DNA of 64,000 bases. It comes from Psychromarinibacter halotolerans. Its GTDB lineage: Bacteria > Pseudomonadota > Alphaproteobacteria > Rhodobacterales > Rhodobacteraceae. The translations under genes were made by a program, and so were the position numbers. Shown piece after piece: positions 24,696-31,882 of the stretch. The DNA is taken from positions 434,001-498,000 of the forward strand of contig NZ_JARGYD010000004.1 of NCBI RefSeq assembly GCF_029168315.1. Direction: 5' to 3'. Within the stretch, counting starts at the first letter, position 1, and the number at the start of each line of letters is the position of its first letter. Under the pieces are notes generated by a model. It worked only from the letters and a program-made list of their open reading frames with translations, did not search any database and was not told the origin of the DNA.

Positions 24696-26069
24696 TCAGG
24701 CCGCGTGCGAGCTGACCGTCACTTGATTGCGACCGTCGGCCTTCGCGGCGTACAGCGCCCGATCCGCTTGCGCGATCAGCGCCACGGGATCGGGCCGCTC
24801 GGTGGCGGATCGACCGCTGATTGCGACGCCGATGCTGATCGTCACCGTGATCTCGTTTCCGTCCGGCAATGGCACCGGAGTGCCGGACACCGCCTCGCGC
24901 AGACGATCGGCGGCGCCGGTCGCCTGATCCAGTTCGCACCCGAAAATCACCGCCATGAACTCTTCGCCGCCCATCCGCGCCAACAGATCGCCTTGCCGCA
25001 ACGCGCCCTCCATGCGCCGCGCGACGGTGGCCAGCACGGCGTCGCCCGCCGGGTGCCCGTAGGTGTCGTTGATGCTTTTGAACCGGTCGAGATCCAGCGC
25101 CAGCACCGCGAAGGCGCCTGCGCCGGTGCGGCTGCGCTCGGCGATCTGCCGCAGGCGGTCCATTGCAAAGCGACGGTTGGCCAGCCCGGTCAGCGGATCG
25201 GTCACCGCAAGCCGCGCCCCGTCCCGCAGCGCCGCCCGGCAACGGTCTTCATAGGCCTTGCGCGCCAGCGCGTGCCGGACGCGCAGCGCAACCTCTTCGG
25301 GGTCGAACCCGGTCTCGATAAGGTCATCGACGCCGACGTCCAGCGCCATGACCGCGCGGTCCCAGCCCGGTTCGGACTGCACCAGCAGGATCGCCGACCG
25401 CATCGTCGCGCTGCGGCAGCGCAGTTCCGACACCAGCCGTAGCGCCATCTCGGGAACCGCCGGATTCTCGACCACGACGACGGCGTCGGGCGGATCGCCA
25501 AGCCAAAGCTCGGTCAGGGCCGTGCCGTCAGAGTAGACACGCACCGGCCCGCGCACCCGCGTCTGCAGCCCGACCTGCCAGCGCATATCGGTTGTCCCCG
25601 CCGGAATGATCAGCGCCACCCGCCCGGTGTGCGGCACAAGGTCGATCTGCTCTGCCAGACCCGGCGTGCGCACCACCTCGTCCAGCTCGGCGCCCGACGC
25701 GACCCTGCGCATCAGGCTGCGGATACGTGCCGCCACGATGGAAGGCGCCGTGTCGGCATCCATCACCGCATCCGCCCCGGCGGCCAAAGCCCGAAGCCGG
25801 CCGCCGCGTTCTCCGGCATGGACCCGCAGGATCAGGGGCAGGCGGCTGGTGTCGGGATTGGCGCGCAGGCTGCGGCACAGGTCGATGCCGCAGCCGCCGT
25901 CCAGCGTTTCGGACAGCAGGATGACATCCGGCGGGTTGCCGCGGGTGTGGTCCAGAACCGCCTTGGCGGACGAGGCAAGAAGGACGTCGTAGGCATGCGA
26001 GGCCAGCGTTGCCCGAAGCAGGATGCGCTCGGCCGGCACGGCCGCGGCAATCAGAATGCGTCCAGACAT
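24696..26069 (-). CDS. PleD-like diguanylate cyclase with degenerate receiver domains
   Basis: A 457-residue protein laid out like PleD (REC-REC-GGDEF). The GGDEF domain is intact: GGEEF at 367-371 with an RxxD inhibitory site at 358-361, so it should make cyclic di-GMP. The first receiver has lost the acidic pocket (ILIAAA where ILIVDD is usual) and the phospho-acceptor Asp is Ser53 (ILLSETLDGG). The second receiver is also divergent. The start at 26069 (MSGRILIA) fits PleD N-termini; an ATG lies directly before it. Activation is therefore unlikely to be by classical phosphorylation. Confidence 0.87.
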   Translation of the reverse strand: MSGRILIAAAVPAERILLRATLASHAYDVLLASSAKAVLDHTRGNPPDVILLSETLDGGCGIDLCRSLRANPDTSRLPLILRVHAGERGGRLRALAAGADAVMDADTAPSIVAARIRSLMRRVASGAELDEVVRTPGLAEQIDLVPHTGRVALIIPAGTTDMRWQVGLQTRVRGPVRVYSDGTALTELWLGDPPDAVVVVENPAVPEMALRLVSELRCRSATMRSAILLVQSEPGWDRAVMALDVGVDDLIETGFDPEEVALRVRHALARKAYEDRCRAALRDGARLAVTDPLTGLANRRFAMDRLRQIAERSRTGAGAFAVLALDLDRFKSINDTYGHPAGDAVLATVARRMEGALRQGDLLARMGGEEFMAVIFGCELDQATGAADRLREAVSGTPVPLPDGNEITVTISIGVAISGRSATERPDPVALIAQADRALYAAKADGRNQVTVSSHAA

Positions 26070-26177
26070 CATTTCCTCGCAATTTGATGCAAATCGCCCT
26101 TTCAGGCTTATGGTCTCGTTCAAATTGGTTAAGAAAAGCTTTCACCTTGATGGACGGTCGCAACGAAGGGCAGGGCG

Positions 26178-26456
26178 ATGAAGCAGGAACAAGCAGAAAC
26201 CCTTGCGGTGCAGGCACTTGGCTGGATTGCCGGGTCTGACGATCTGATGCCGGTGTTCATGGGCGCGACGGGAATCTCGATCGACGATATCCGCGCCCGT
26301 GCCAGCGAGCCCGAGTTTCTCGCCTCGGTGCTCGACTTCCTGTTAATGGACGACGCGTGGATCACCGGCTTTTGCGACACGGCCGGTCAGCCGTATGACG
26401 CGGTCATGCGCGCCCGCGCGGCGCTGCCCGGCGGGCAGCAGATGCACTGGACCTGA
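26178..26456 (+). CDS. DUF3572 protein
   Basis: A 92-residue cytosolic protein of a family of unknown function common in alphaproteobacteria. Seen: QAETLAVQALGWIAGSDDLMPVFMGATG, then FLASVLDFLLMDDAWITGFC and a C-terminal PGGQQMHW, all typical of DUF3572. In many relatives this gene neighbours a pleD-type gene, and here it is divergent from the GGDEF gene with 108 bases between the starts. Its stop lies one base before the end of the convergent dehalogenase gene. Confidence 0.86.
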   Translation: MKQEQAETLAVQALGWIAGSDDLMPVFMGATGISIDDIRARASEPEFLASVLDFLLMDDAWITGFCDTAGQPYDAVMRARAALPGGQQMHWT

Positions 26457-26457
26457 G

Positions 26458-29400
26458 CTACAGGTCGATCTCGACCACGCCATCCGGGTCTGCGGCGCGG
26501 CTGCGGCACAGGATCATCCGGCTTTCGCGTTGCTTCGCCGACAGCACGAAATCGCGGTGTTCCACCGCGCCCCCGACGACGCCGCACTGGCAGACGCCGC
26601 ACAGCCCGTCCGAACATTTCACGTCCACTGCCACGCCGGACCGCAGCAGCGCGTCGCTGGCCGATTCTTCCGCCGACACGGCGATCTCGCGCCCCGACGA
26701 CGCCAGCTTCAGCGTAAACGGATGGTTCACATAGTCCGGCTCTTCGGGGACCGAGAAATATTCAAGGTGCCGCTGGTCTTCGGCGAAACCGTTCGCCTCG
26801 GCCGCCGTCATCACCGCGCCCATGTAGGCGTCGCCGCCACAGGTGTAGACATGCGCGCCCGCGCGCCACGCCAGAACCTGCGCGAAATCCGCGCGGTTGC
26901 CCTCGTCGCTGAAATGCAGATGAACCCGGTTGCCCCAAGGAACGGCGCGCAGGTCCTCAAGGAACCCGGCATCGGCACGGCGCGAACAGGAGTAATGCAG
27001 CGCGAACTCTGCCCCCAGCGCGTGCAGCCGGTGCGCCATCGCGATCATCGGCGTCACCCCGATGCCGCCGCCCATCAGGTAGGTGAAGGACGCATCCTCG
27101 GCCAAGGGAAAGTGGTTGATCGGGTGCGAAATGAAGACCCGCCGCCCCGGCGTGAAAATCCGGTGCATCAGCTTCGACCCGCCGCGCCCCGCATCCTCGC
27201 GCAGCACCGCGATCTGGTACTTCGTCCGGTCCGCCGGGTCGCCGGACAGCGAGTACTGACGGAAGAACTCGGGCGCGACGACCACGTCGATATGCGCCCC
27301 GGCCGTGAACGCGGGCAGGTCGGACCCGTCGGGCCGCGAGAATTCGTACTTGGTCACGCCATCGGCCATTTGCTCGGCCTTCGACACCACGACTTGCAGC
27401 ACCGGGCTTTCGCCGGTCCCGGCGCTATAGACGTGTTCGAGCGGTTGGCCCGCAGCGCGGCGGCGTCGGTGTTCGGCGGCGGGGATCATCTCGCGGTAGG
27501 CGGCGATCCCGGCCTCGCGGTCCATCGGGAAGGGCCACGGATAGGGCGGCGGCGCCAGCGGGGCGGGATAGACCGCCAGCGTCTGGTCCTCGTACTTCAG
27601 GTCGATCCCGCGATTCAGCCCGCGTTCGTTGGGCGGCTCGGACGGCGGGCCATAGGGCCCCTCGTCGGTCATCTCGAGGTCCCACCACCATTTCTTGACC
27701 GGGTTGATGTCGCCGTTGCCGACGATGTCGTCGAACTTCGCCAGCATCGGCGCAGTGCCGGGCAGGGTCATCGCCGCCCAGCGGAACGGGCTTTCGGCCA
27801 GCACGCCTTCAAGGTTCCACGGGCAGGTCTTCATGCACCGCCCGCACATCGCGCCGTTCTTCTGGCTGACGCGGTAGGTGGTGCATTTCTGGCTGTCGGA
27901 CTTCCAGATCTCATAGCCGTTGAACATTAGCTTCGGCCCGGCAGTGATCGCACCGGACGGACATTCGCGGGCGCACTTGTTGCACGCCTCGCAGAACCGC
28001 TGCAGGCCAAAGTCGATGGGCTTGTCATGCGCCACCGGCATGTCGGTGGTCACGACGCCCGACTTCAGACGCGGGCCGAGGTACGGGTTCAGAATGACCT
28101 CGCCGATGCGGCTGACCTCGCCCAGCCCGGACAGCAGCAGCAGGGGCGGGTGCAGGACCTCGTCGTCCATCACCGTGTGCGTCCGCGCGGGGTGGCCAAG
28201 GTCGCGCAGGTGCTGCGCCAGCACGCCGCCCACAAGGCTGAACCGCAGATAGGCGCGCATCGACTGGGCGCAGCTGATCCAGTCGTCGCCGGACGCGCCC
28301 TCCATCGTTTCGTGGCCCTGATCGACAATCATACTGATCGCCTGGCTGTGGTAGGGCGTGATCGGGTTGCCCGCCGCGTCGTGGCTGTACCATGCCCAGT
28401 CCGGGCAGTCGCTAACGCCGACCGCGTCCTGTCCCAGCCAGTACAACGCGCCCTTGATGTTGTCGGCGTTGCGCTTCGGATCGGCGGTCGAGGGATGCAC
28501 GTCCTTCGTTTCGCCGTCCTGCAATAGGATCAGCGCGCCCAGCGAAGGCCGGAAGGCGAACGCAGACGCCGCCTTGCGCACATAGTTGCCGTTCTTCGCG
28601 CCTTCCTGCGCCGCCTTGCCCAGATCGCCGAACAGCGAGCGGGCGAACATGTTGGCGCGTTTCGGCACGCGGGCGACGTTGGCGCGGTCGATATAAGTGG
28701 TGGGTTCGTCCACCCGCTTCAGCCGCTCGAACGGATGCGCGCCGTCCTTGAAGTCGCGCTGCGCGAACGGGTCGGCGGTACGCGCCGTCTTCGCCTGCCG
28801 CCCAAGGCCGGCGGAATAGGCCAAGCCGGGGCGCTGGCCGGGCAGGATCGGTTTGTCCGGCGCCATGTCCATCGTGGTGGTGATCACCGCCAGGCCATAG
28901 CGGGCGCGGACGAAGGGGTTCATGGCCCGACCGTCCTCGACCGCGGCAAGCCCTGCGGCGACGGCAAGCCGCGTCAGGTCCACGTCGGATTGCGCGGCGG
29001 AATGGGCGCGCGCCTCGAACCCCAGCAGGCGGATATAGTTCGCCAGCGTCACGGCGGTTTCCATCGTCCGCAGGCAGGCGCGGTGATCCTGTGCGTCGTT
29101 TATCCAGTCGGTGCCGGGCTCGTCCTTGCGCGGGTCGCGGGGGTGCTCGCACAGGAACACCAGCGCGTGGGTGTGATGGCGGATATCGCCGGGGGGTGTG
29201 GCCAGCGATTCCCGCAGGCCCGCCATGATGACGTCGATCCCGGCAGCCAGCGTCTTGGGCTGCATGGTGCGGATCTTCTCGGCCAGCCGGTCCACGTCGG
29301 GGTTGGCAATCGGCGCGTCCAGCCAAGCGCCTGTCGGGATCTCGCAGGTGCCGACCATTCCGCTATCAAGGTAATAGCCGAACGCTTTCAGGTGGTTGGC

Positions 29401-29649
29401 CCGCTCGACCGGGTCGTCCGGGATCTCGGCGCGGGCGCGCACGGTGCCGTCGCGGGTCGCGTCCAGCATCGCCTGGTATTCCTGCATCGCGTTCACGATG
29501 GACAGCGGATCGTCCGGGCGCCGGAACGACAGGCCCTGCATCGGCGGCAGCGCGTCCAGCCCTTCGGCCCGGTCGGTGCGCTTCAGGCGCTCCAGCGGAT
29601 AGGGGCCAAGGTGGACGGGGCGGTTGCGGTAGGAAAACAGCTTGCCCAT
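26458..29649 (-). CDS. Self-sufficient reductive dehalogenase: RdhA fused to a phthalate-dioxygenase-reductase-type reductase
   Basis: A 1063-residue fusion. Residues about 1-730 match corrinoid-dependent reductive dehalogenases, ending with two Fe-S motifs: C553-x2-C556-x2-C559-x3-C563-P and C589-x12-C602-x2-C605-x3-C609-P. Residues about 750-1063 form a PDR-type reductase: flavin motif QYSLSG (Tyr799), nucleotide-binding GGGIGVTPM (860-868) and a plant-type 2Fe-2S ferredoxin (C1012, C1017, C1020, C1048). There is no TAT signal, so the enzyme should be cytosolic. Known fusions such as BhbA, and the related NpRdhA, remove halogens from phenolic compounds using NAD(P)H. The start at 29649 (MGKLFSYRNRP) has a GAGG site and follows the MarR gene by 8 bases. 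The substrate is unknown. Confidence 0.9.
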   Translation of the reverse strand: MGKLFSYRNRPVHLGPYPLERLKRTDRAEGLDALPPMQGLSFRRPDDPLSIVNAMQEYQAMLDATRDGTVRARAEIPDDPVERANHLKAFGYYLDSGMVGTCEIPTGAWLDAPIANPDVDRLAEKIRTMQPKTLAAGIDVIMAGLRESLATPPGDIRHHTHALVFLCEHPRDPRKDEPGTDWINDAQDHRACLRTMETAVTLANYIRLLGFEARAHSAAQSDVDLTRLAVAAGLAAVEDGRAMNPFVRARYGLAVITTTMDMAPDKPILPGQRPGLAYSAGLGRQAKTARTADPFAQRDFKDGAHPFERLKRVDEPTTYIDRANVARVPKRANMFARSLFGDLGKAAQEGAKNGNYVRKAASAFAFRPSLGALILLQDGETKDVHPSTADPKRNADNIKGALYWLGQDAVGVSDCPDWAWYSHDAAGNPITPYHSQAISMIVDQGHETMEGASGDDWISCAQSMRAYLRFSLVGGVLAQHLRDLGHPARTHTVMDDEVLHPPLLLLSGLGEVSRIGEVILNPYLGPRLKSGVVTTDMPVAHDKPIDFGLQRFCEACNKCARECPSGAITAGPKLMFNGYEIWKSDSQKCTTYRVSQKNGAMCGRCMKTCPWNLEGVLAESPFRWAAMTLPGTAPMLAKFDDIVGNGDINPVKKWWWDLEMTDEGPYGPPSEPPNERGLNRGIDLKYEDQTLAVYPAPLAPPPYPWPFPMDREAGIAAYREMIPAAEHRRRRAAGQPLEHVYSAGTGESPVLQVVVSKAEQMADGVTKYEFSRPDGSDLPAFTAGAHIDVVVAPEFFRQYSLSGDPADRTKYQIAVLREDAGRGGSKLMHRIFTPGRRVFISHPINHFPLAEDASFTYLMGGGIGVTPMIAMAHRLHALGAEFALHYSCSRRADAGFLEDLRAVPWGNRVHLHFSDEGNRADFAQVLAWRAGAHVYTCGGDAYMGAVMTAAEANGFAEDQRHLEYFSVPEEPDYVNHPFTLKLASSGREIAVSAEESASDALLRSGVAVDVKCSDGLCGVCQCGVVGGAVEHRDFVLSAKQRESRMILCRSRAADPDGVVEIDL

Positions 29650-29657
29650 GCGGGACC

Positions 29658-30107
29658 TCAGAACTTGGACGGACGTGAATCGTCGTCGGTGATCAGCTTG
29701 GACAGCAACCGCGCCAGCAGTTCCCGTTCCCCCTCGGACAGGCGGTCGGCGATCAGTTCGGCGTTGGCCTGCGCAAGCGGGGTGGCGTCCGCTAGCGTGC
29801 GCTGCCCAGTCTCGGTCAGGGCGACATGCCGGGTGCGGCCATCGCCCTTGCCGTCGTTGCGGTCGATCAGTCCGGCCTCTTCCATCCGGCGCAGGGCGCG
29901 GGACACTGCGGTGCGGTCGACGCCGACGTGGTCGGCGATGTCGGACGGCTGGCGCAGATCCTCGTACCCCACGGCGACAAGGATCACCCAGTCCAGACGG
30001 GACAGCCCAAGGGGGCGCAGCTTTTCTTCCAGTCGCCGCTGTTGAACGCGGGACGCGATGGTAAGGCGATAGCCGAGGGAGTCGCGAAGACGGTACATGA
30101 TTGGCAT
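29658..30107 (-). CDS. MarR-family regulator of the dehalogenase operon
   Basis: A winged-helix regulator of about 149 residues starting at ATG 30107 (MPIMYRLRD); an ATG at 30098 and a TTG at 30113 are alternatives. Seen: RLDWVILVAVGYEDLRQPSDIADHVGVDRTAVSRALRRMEEAGLI as the HTH and the wing NDGKGDGRTRHVALTETG. It is 8 bases upstream of the dehalogenase gene and surely in the same operon. MarR proteins often respond to aromatic ligands, which fits control by a halogenated phenolic compound, though this is inference. Confidence 0.9.
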   Translation of the reverse strand: MPIMYRLRDSLGYRLTIASRVQQRRLEEKLRPLGLSRLDWVILVAVGYEDLRQPSDIADHVGVDRTAVSRALRRMEEAGLIDRNDGKGDGRTRHVALTETGQRTLADATPLAQANAELIADRLSEGERELLARLLSKLITDDDSRPSKF

Positions 30108-30138
30108 TGTCAACTAAACTGATTGTCTGTGTCAACTA
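30108..30138 (-). promoter_or_regulatory. Direct repeat upstream of the MarR-dehalogenase operon
   Basis: TGTCAACTA (plus strand) occurs at 30108-30116 and 30130-30138, 22 bases apart, close to two helical turns. Read on the minus strand each copy contains TTGACA, a consensus -35. The stretch is clearly more AT-rich than its surroundings. It is a candidate promoter/operator for MarR autoregulation; no good -10 was found at standard spacing. Confidence 0.5.
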
Positions 30139-30204
30139 CCAGAGTTCCGCCTGTCGGACGCCGCGTGGCTGTGGCAAGGAAGGTCGACCGCTAGGAGGGA
30201 TCAG

Positions 30205-30909
30205 ATGGCGAAAATACAGGGGCTTTTGTTCGACAAGGACGGCACGCTGTTCGATTTCGAAGCGACGTGGAATGCGTGGGCCGCAGCGACGTTGACCGAC
30301 TTCGCGCAGGGTGACATCGAACGGGCATCGGAACTGGGCGCGCGGATCGGTTTCGACTTCGCGGCGGGCCGCTTCGATCCGGGAAGCCCGGTGATCGCGG
30401 GCACACCGGACGACATCGTGCTGCTGCTGGGGCCGGGCGTGCCCGAACTGTCAGGCGAAGAGATCGTCGCCCGCCTGAATGCCAACGCCGCCAAGGCGAC
30501 GCAGGTCGAGGCGGTGCCGCTGGTTCCCCTGTTCACCGGCTTCCGCGATGCGGGCCTGAAGCTGGGTATCGCCACGAACGACGCCGAGGTCCCCGCCCGC
30601 GCGCATATCGAAGCGGCGGGGCTGTCCGGCATGTTCGACTTTATCGCTGGCTACGATTCCGGGCATGGCGGCAAACCGGACCCAGGCATGTGCCTTGCCT
30701 TTGCCGAAGCCGTCGGTCTGGCTCCGGGTGCCATCGCGATGATCGGCGATTCCACCCATGATCTAGAGGCCGGGCGCGCCGCTGGTATGCACTGTGTCGC
30801 CGTGCTGACGGGCATGGCCGACGCCGACACGCTGGCCCCGCACGCGGACATCGTGCTGCGCAACATTGGCGAAATCGACGATTGGCTTGCTGTACGAAGC
30901 GAACATTAA
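30205..30909 (+). CDS. HAD-superfamily phosphatase (phosphoglycolate phosphatase-like)
   Basis: A 234-residue HAD hydrolase with the nucleophile motif DKDGTLFDF at the N-terminus, a helical cap, LGIATNDAE as motif II, and KPDPGM / GDSTHDLEAG as motifs III and IV. A strong AGGAGG precedes the ATG. The DxDGT form indicates a phosphatase rather than a haloacid dehalogenase, despite the dehalogenase next door. It is divergent from the MarR gene. The substrate is unknown; Gph-type phosphoglycolate is one possibility. Confidence 0.88.
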   Translation: MAKIQGLLFDKDGTLFDFEATWNAWAAATLTDFAQGDIERASELGARIGFDFAAGRFDPGSPVIAGTPDDIVLLLGPGVPELSGEEIVARLNANAAKATQVEAVPLVPLFTGFRDAGLKLGIATNDAEVPARAHIEAAGLSGMFDFIAGYDSGHGGKPDPGMCLAFAEAVGLAPGAIAMIGDSTHDLEAGRAAGMHCVAVLTGMADADTLAPHADIVLRNIGEIDDWLAVRSEH

Positions 30910-31063
30910 CCGCAAATTATTGCGCATTTTTACGGCTTGAATTTCACAAATCAGATACTTTGACGATCCTTAATCCAACGGCGTCCTCCTTCGTGTCGCG
31001 ATCCCGCTTCCCGCGGGGCGGGGACTCTTTTACGGTTGGCGCACGAACCAAGGCAGGGGACAA

Positions 31064-31801
31064 ATGACGACCTACCGGCGCAGGCATCATCGGACGGAAC
31101 CGCGCAGTTGGTTCAGCCTGTTCCTGCGCTTTGGCGGCTGGGCGGCAATCGTGCTGGCGGTCGCGTTGCTGGTGACCACGCTGTTCAGCGCCGGGGCGCT
31201 GTTTCTTGCGGACCGGATCGACCGGGACGGGGCGCTGGCCTATGCCACTGTCACCGACAAGCGGGCCGAGGGCGAAACGCGGTTCGTGACCTTCACCTTC
31301 AAGGCGCGCGGCGGCGGTGGGCGGACAGAGACGGTGACCGTCGATCCCTCGTATTACGATTCACTGGCCGAAGGCGATGAACGCCCGGTACGATACGATC
31401 CCGAAACGCCCGGCGCGGTCGAGACCGATCTGGGCTTCTACGCCCGCATCGGCGCCCGCCTGCGTTGGGGTGCGCTTGTGCTGGGGCTGCTGGGCCTTGC
31501 CGCCCTGTGGGCCGTCGGCCAGCGGGCGAACCGCGCCATCAAGGTCCGCCGCGACGGCGATCGTCGCATGGCGGACGTCATGGGGGTGCGCGACCTGCGG
31601 CTGCGGATCGGGGGCGCCCAGCAGGGCCGCCTGACATGGCGCGAGCCGGATGGCCGGACCGGAGAAAGCTTTCCCCACGACGCAGACTGGCTGCGCAAGA
31701 CCTACGGGCCCGGCGACCAGATCGTGGTTTTCCGCCTTGGCCGCCACGCCTGCTGGGAGGGGGACGTCGGGCCGTCCCGGCAAGACACGGAATCTGCGTG
31801 A
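31064..31801 (+). CDS. DUF3592 membrane protein
   Basis: A 245-residue protein with two membrane segments (about 25-50 and 130-150). Between them lies a beta-rich region (AYATVTDKRAEGETRFVTFTFKA... then RPVRYDPETPG), the DUF3592 pattern. The C-terminal ~90 residues form a soluble domain of unknown type. Function is not known. The 154-base gap before it has an AT-rich stretch near 30910-30970 that could hold the promoter. Confidence 0.72.
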   Translation: MTTYRRRHHRTEPRSWFSLFLRFGGWAAIVLAVALLVTTLFSAGALFLADRIDRDGALAYATVTDKRAEGETRFVTFTFKARGGGGRTETVTVDPSYYDSLAEGDERPVRYDPETPGAVETDLGFYARIGARLRWGALVLGLLGLAALWAVGQRANRAIKVRRDGDRRMADVMGVRDLRLRIGGAQQGRLTWREPDGRTGESFPHDADWLRKTYGPGDQIVVFRLGRHACWEGDVGPSRQDTESA

Positions 31802-31882
31802 TCTTCCGGTTCGCGGGGGCTGGACACCGGGGCGCGAACGGCTAGGCTCCCCGGCAAACGGCCACGCATCAGGGAGCGCAGC

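Noticed and set aside
26458..30135. Reading the dehalogenase fusion as 1225 codons from 30135
   Set aside because: The extra N-terminus overlaps the whole MarR gene in another frame and is low-complexity; the start at 29649 has a ribosome site and a family-like N-terminus.
30205..30909. HAD protein as a haloacid dehalogenase cooperating with the RdhA fusion
   Set aside because: It has the DxDGT phosphatase motif rather than the haloacid dehalogenase active site, so proximity alone does not support a dehalogenase role.
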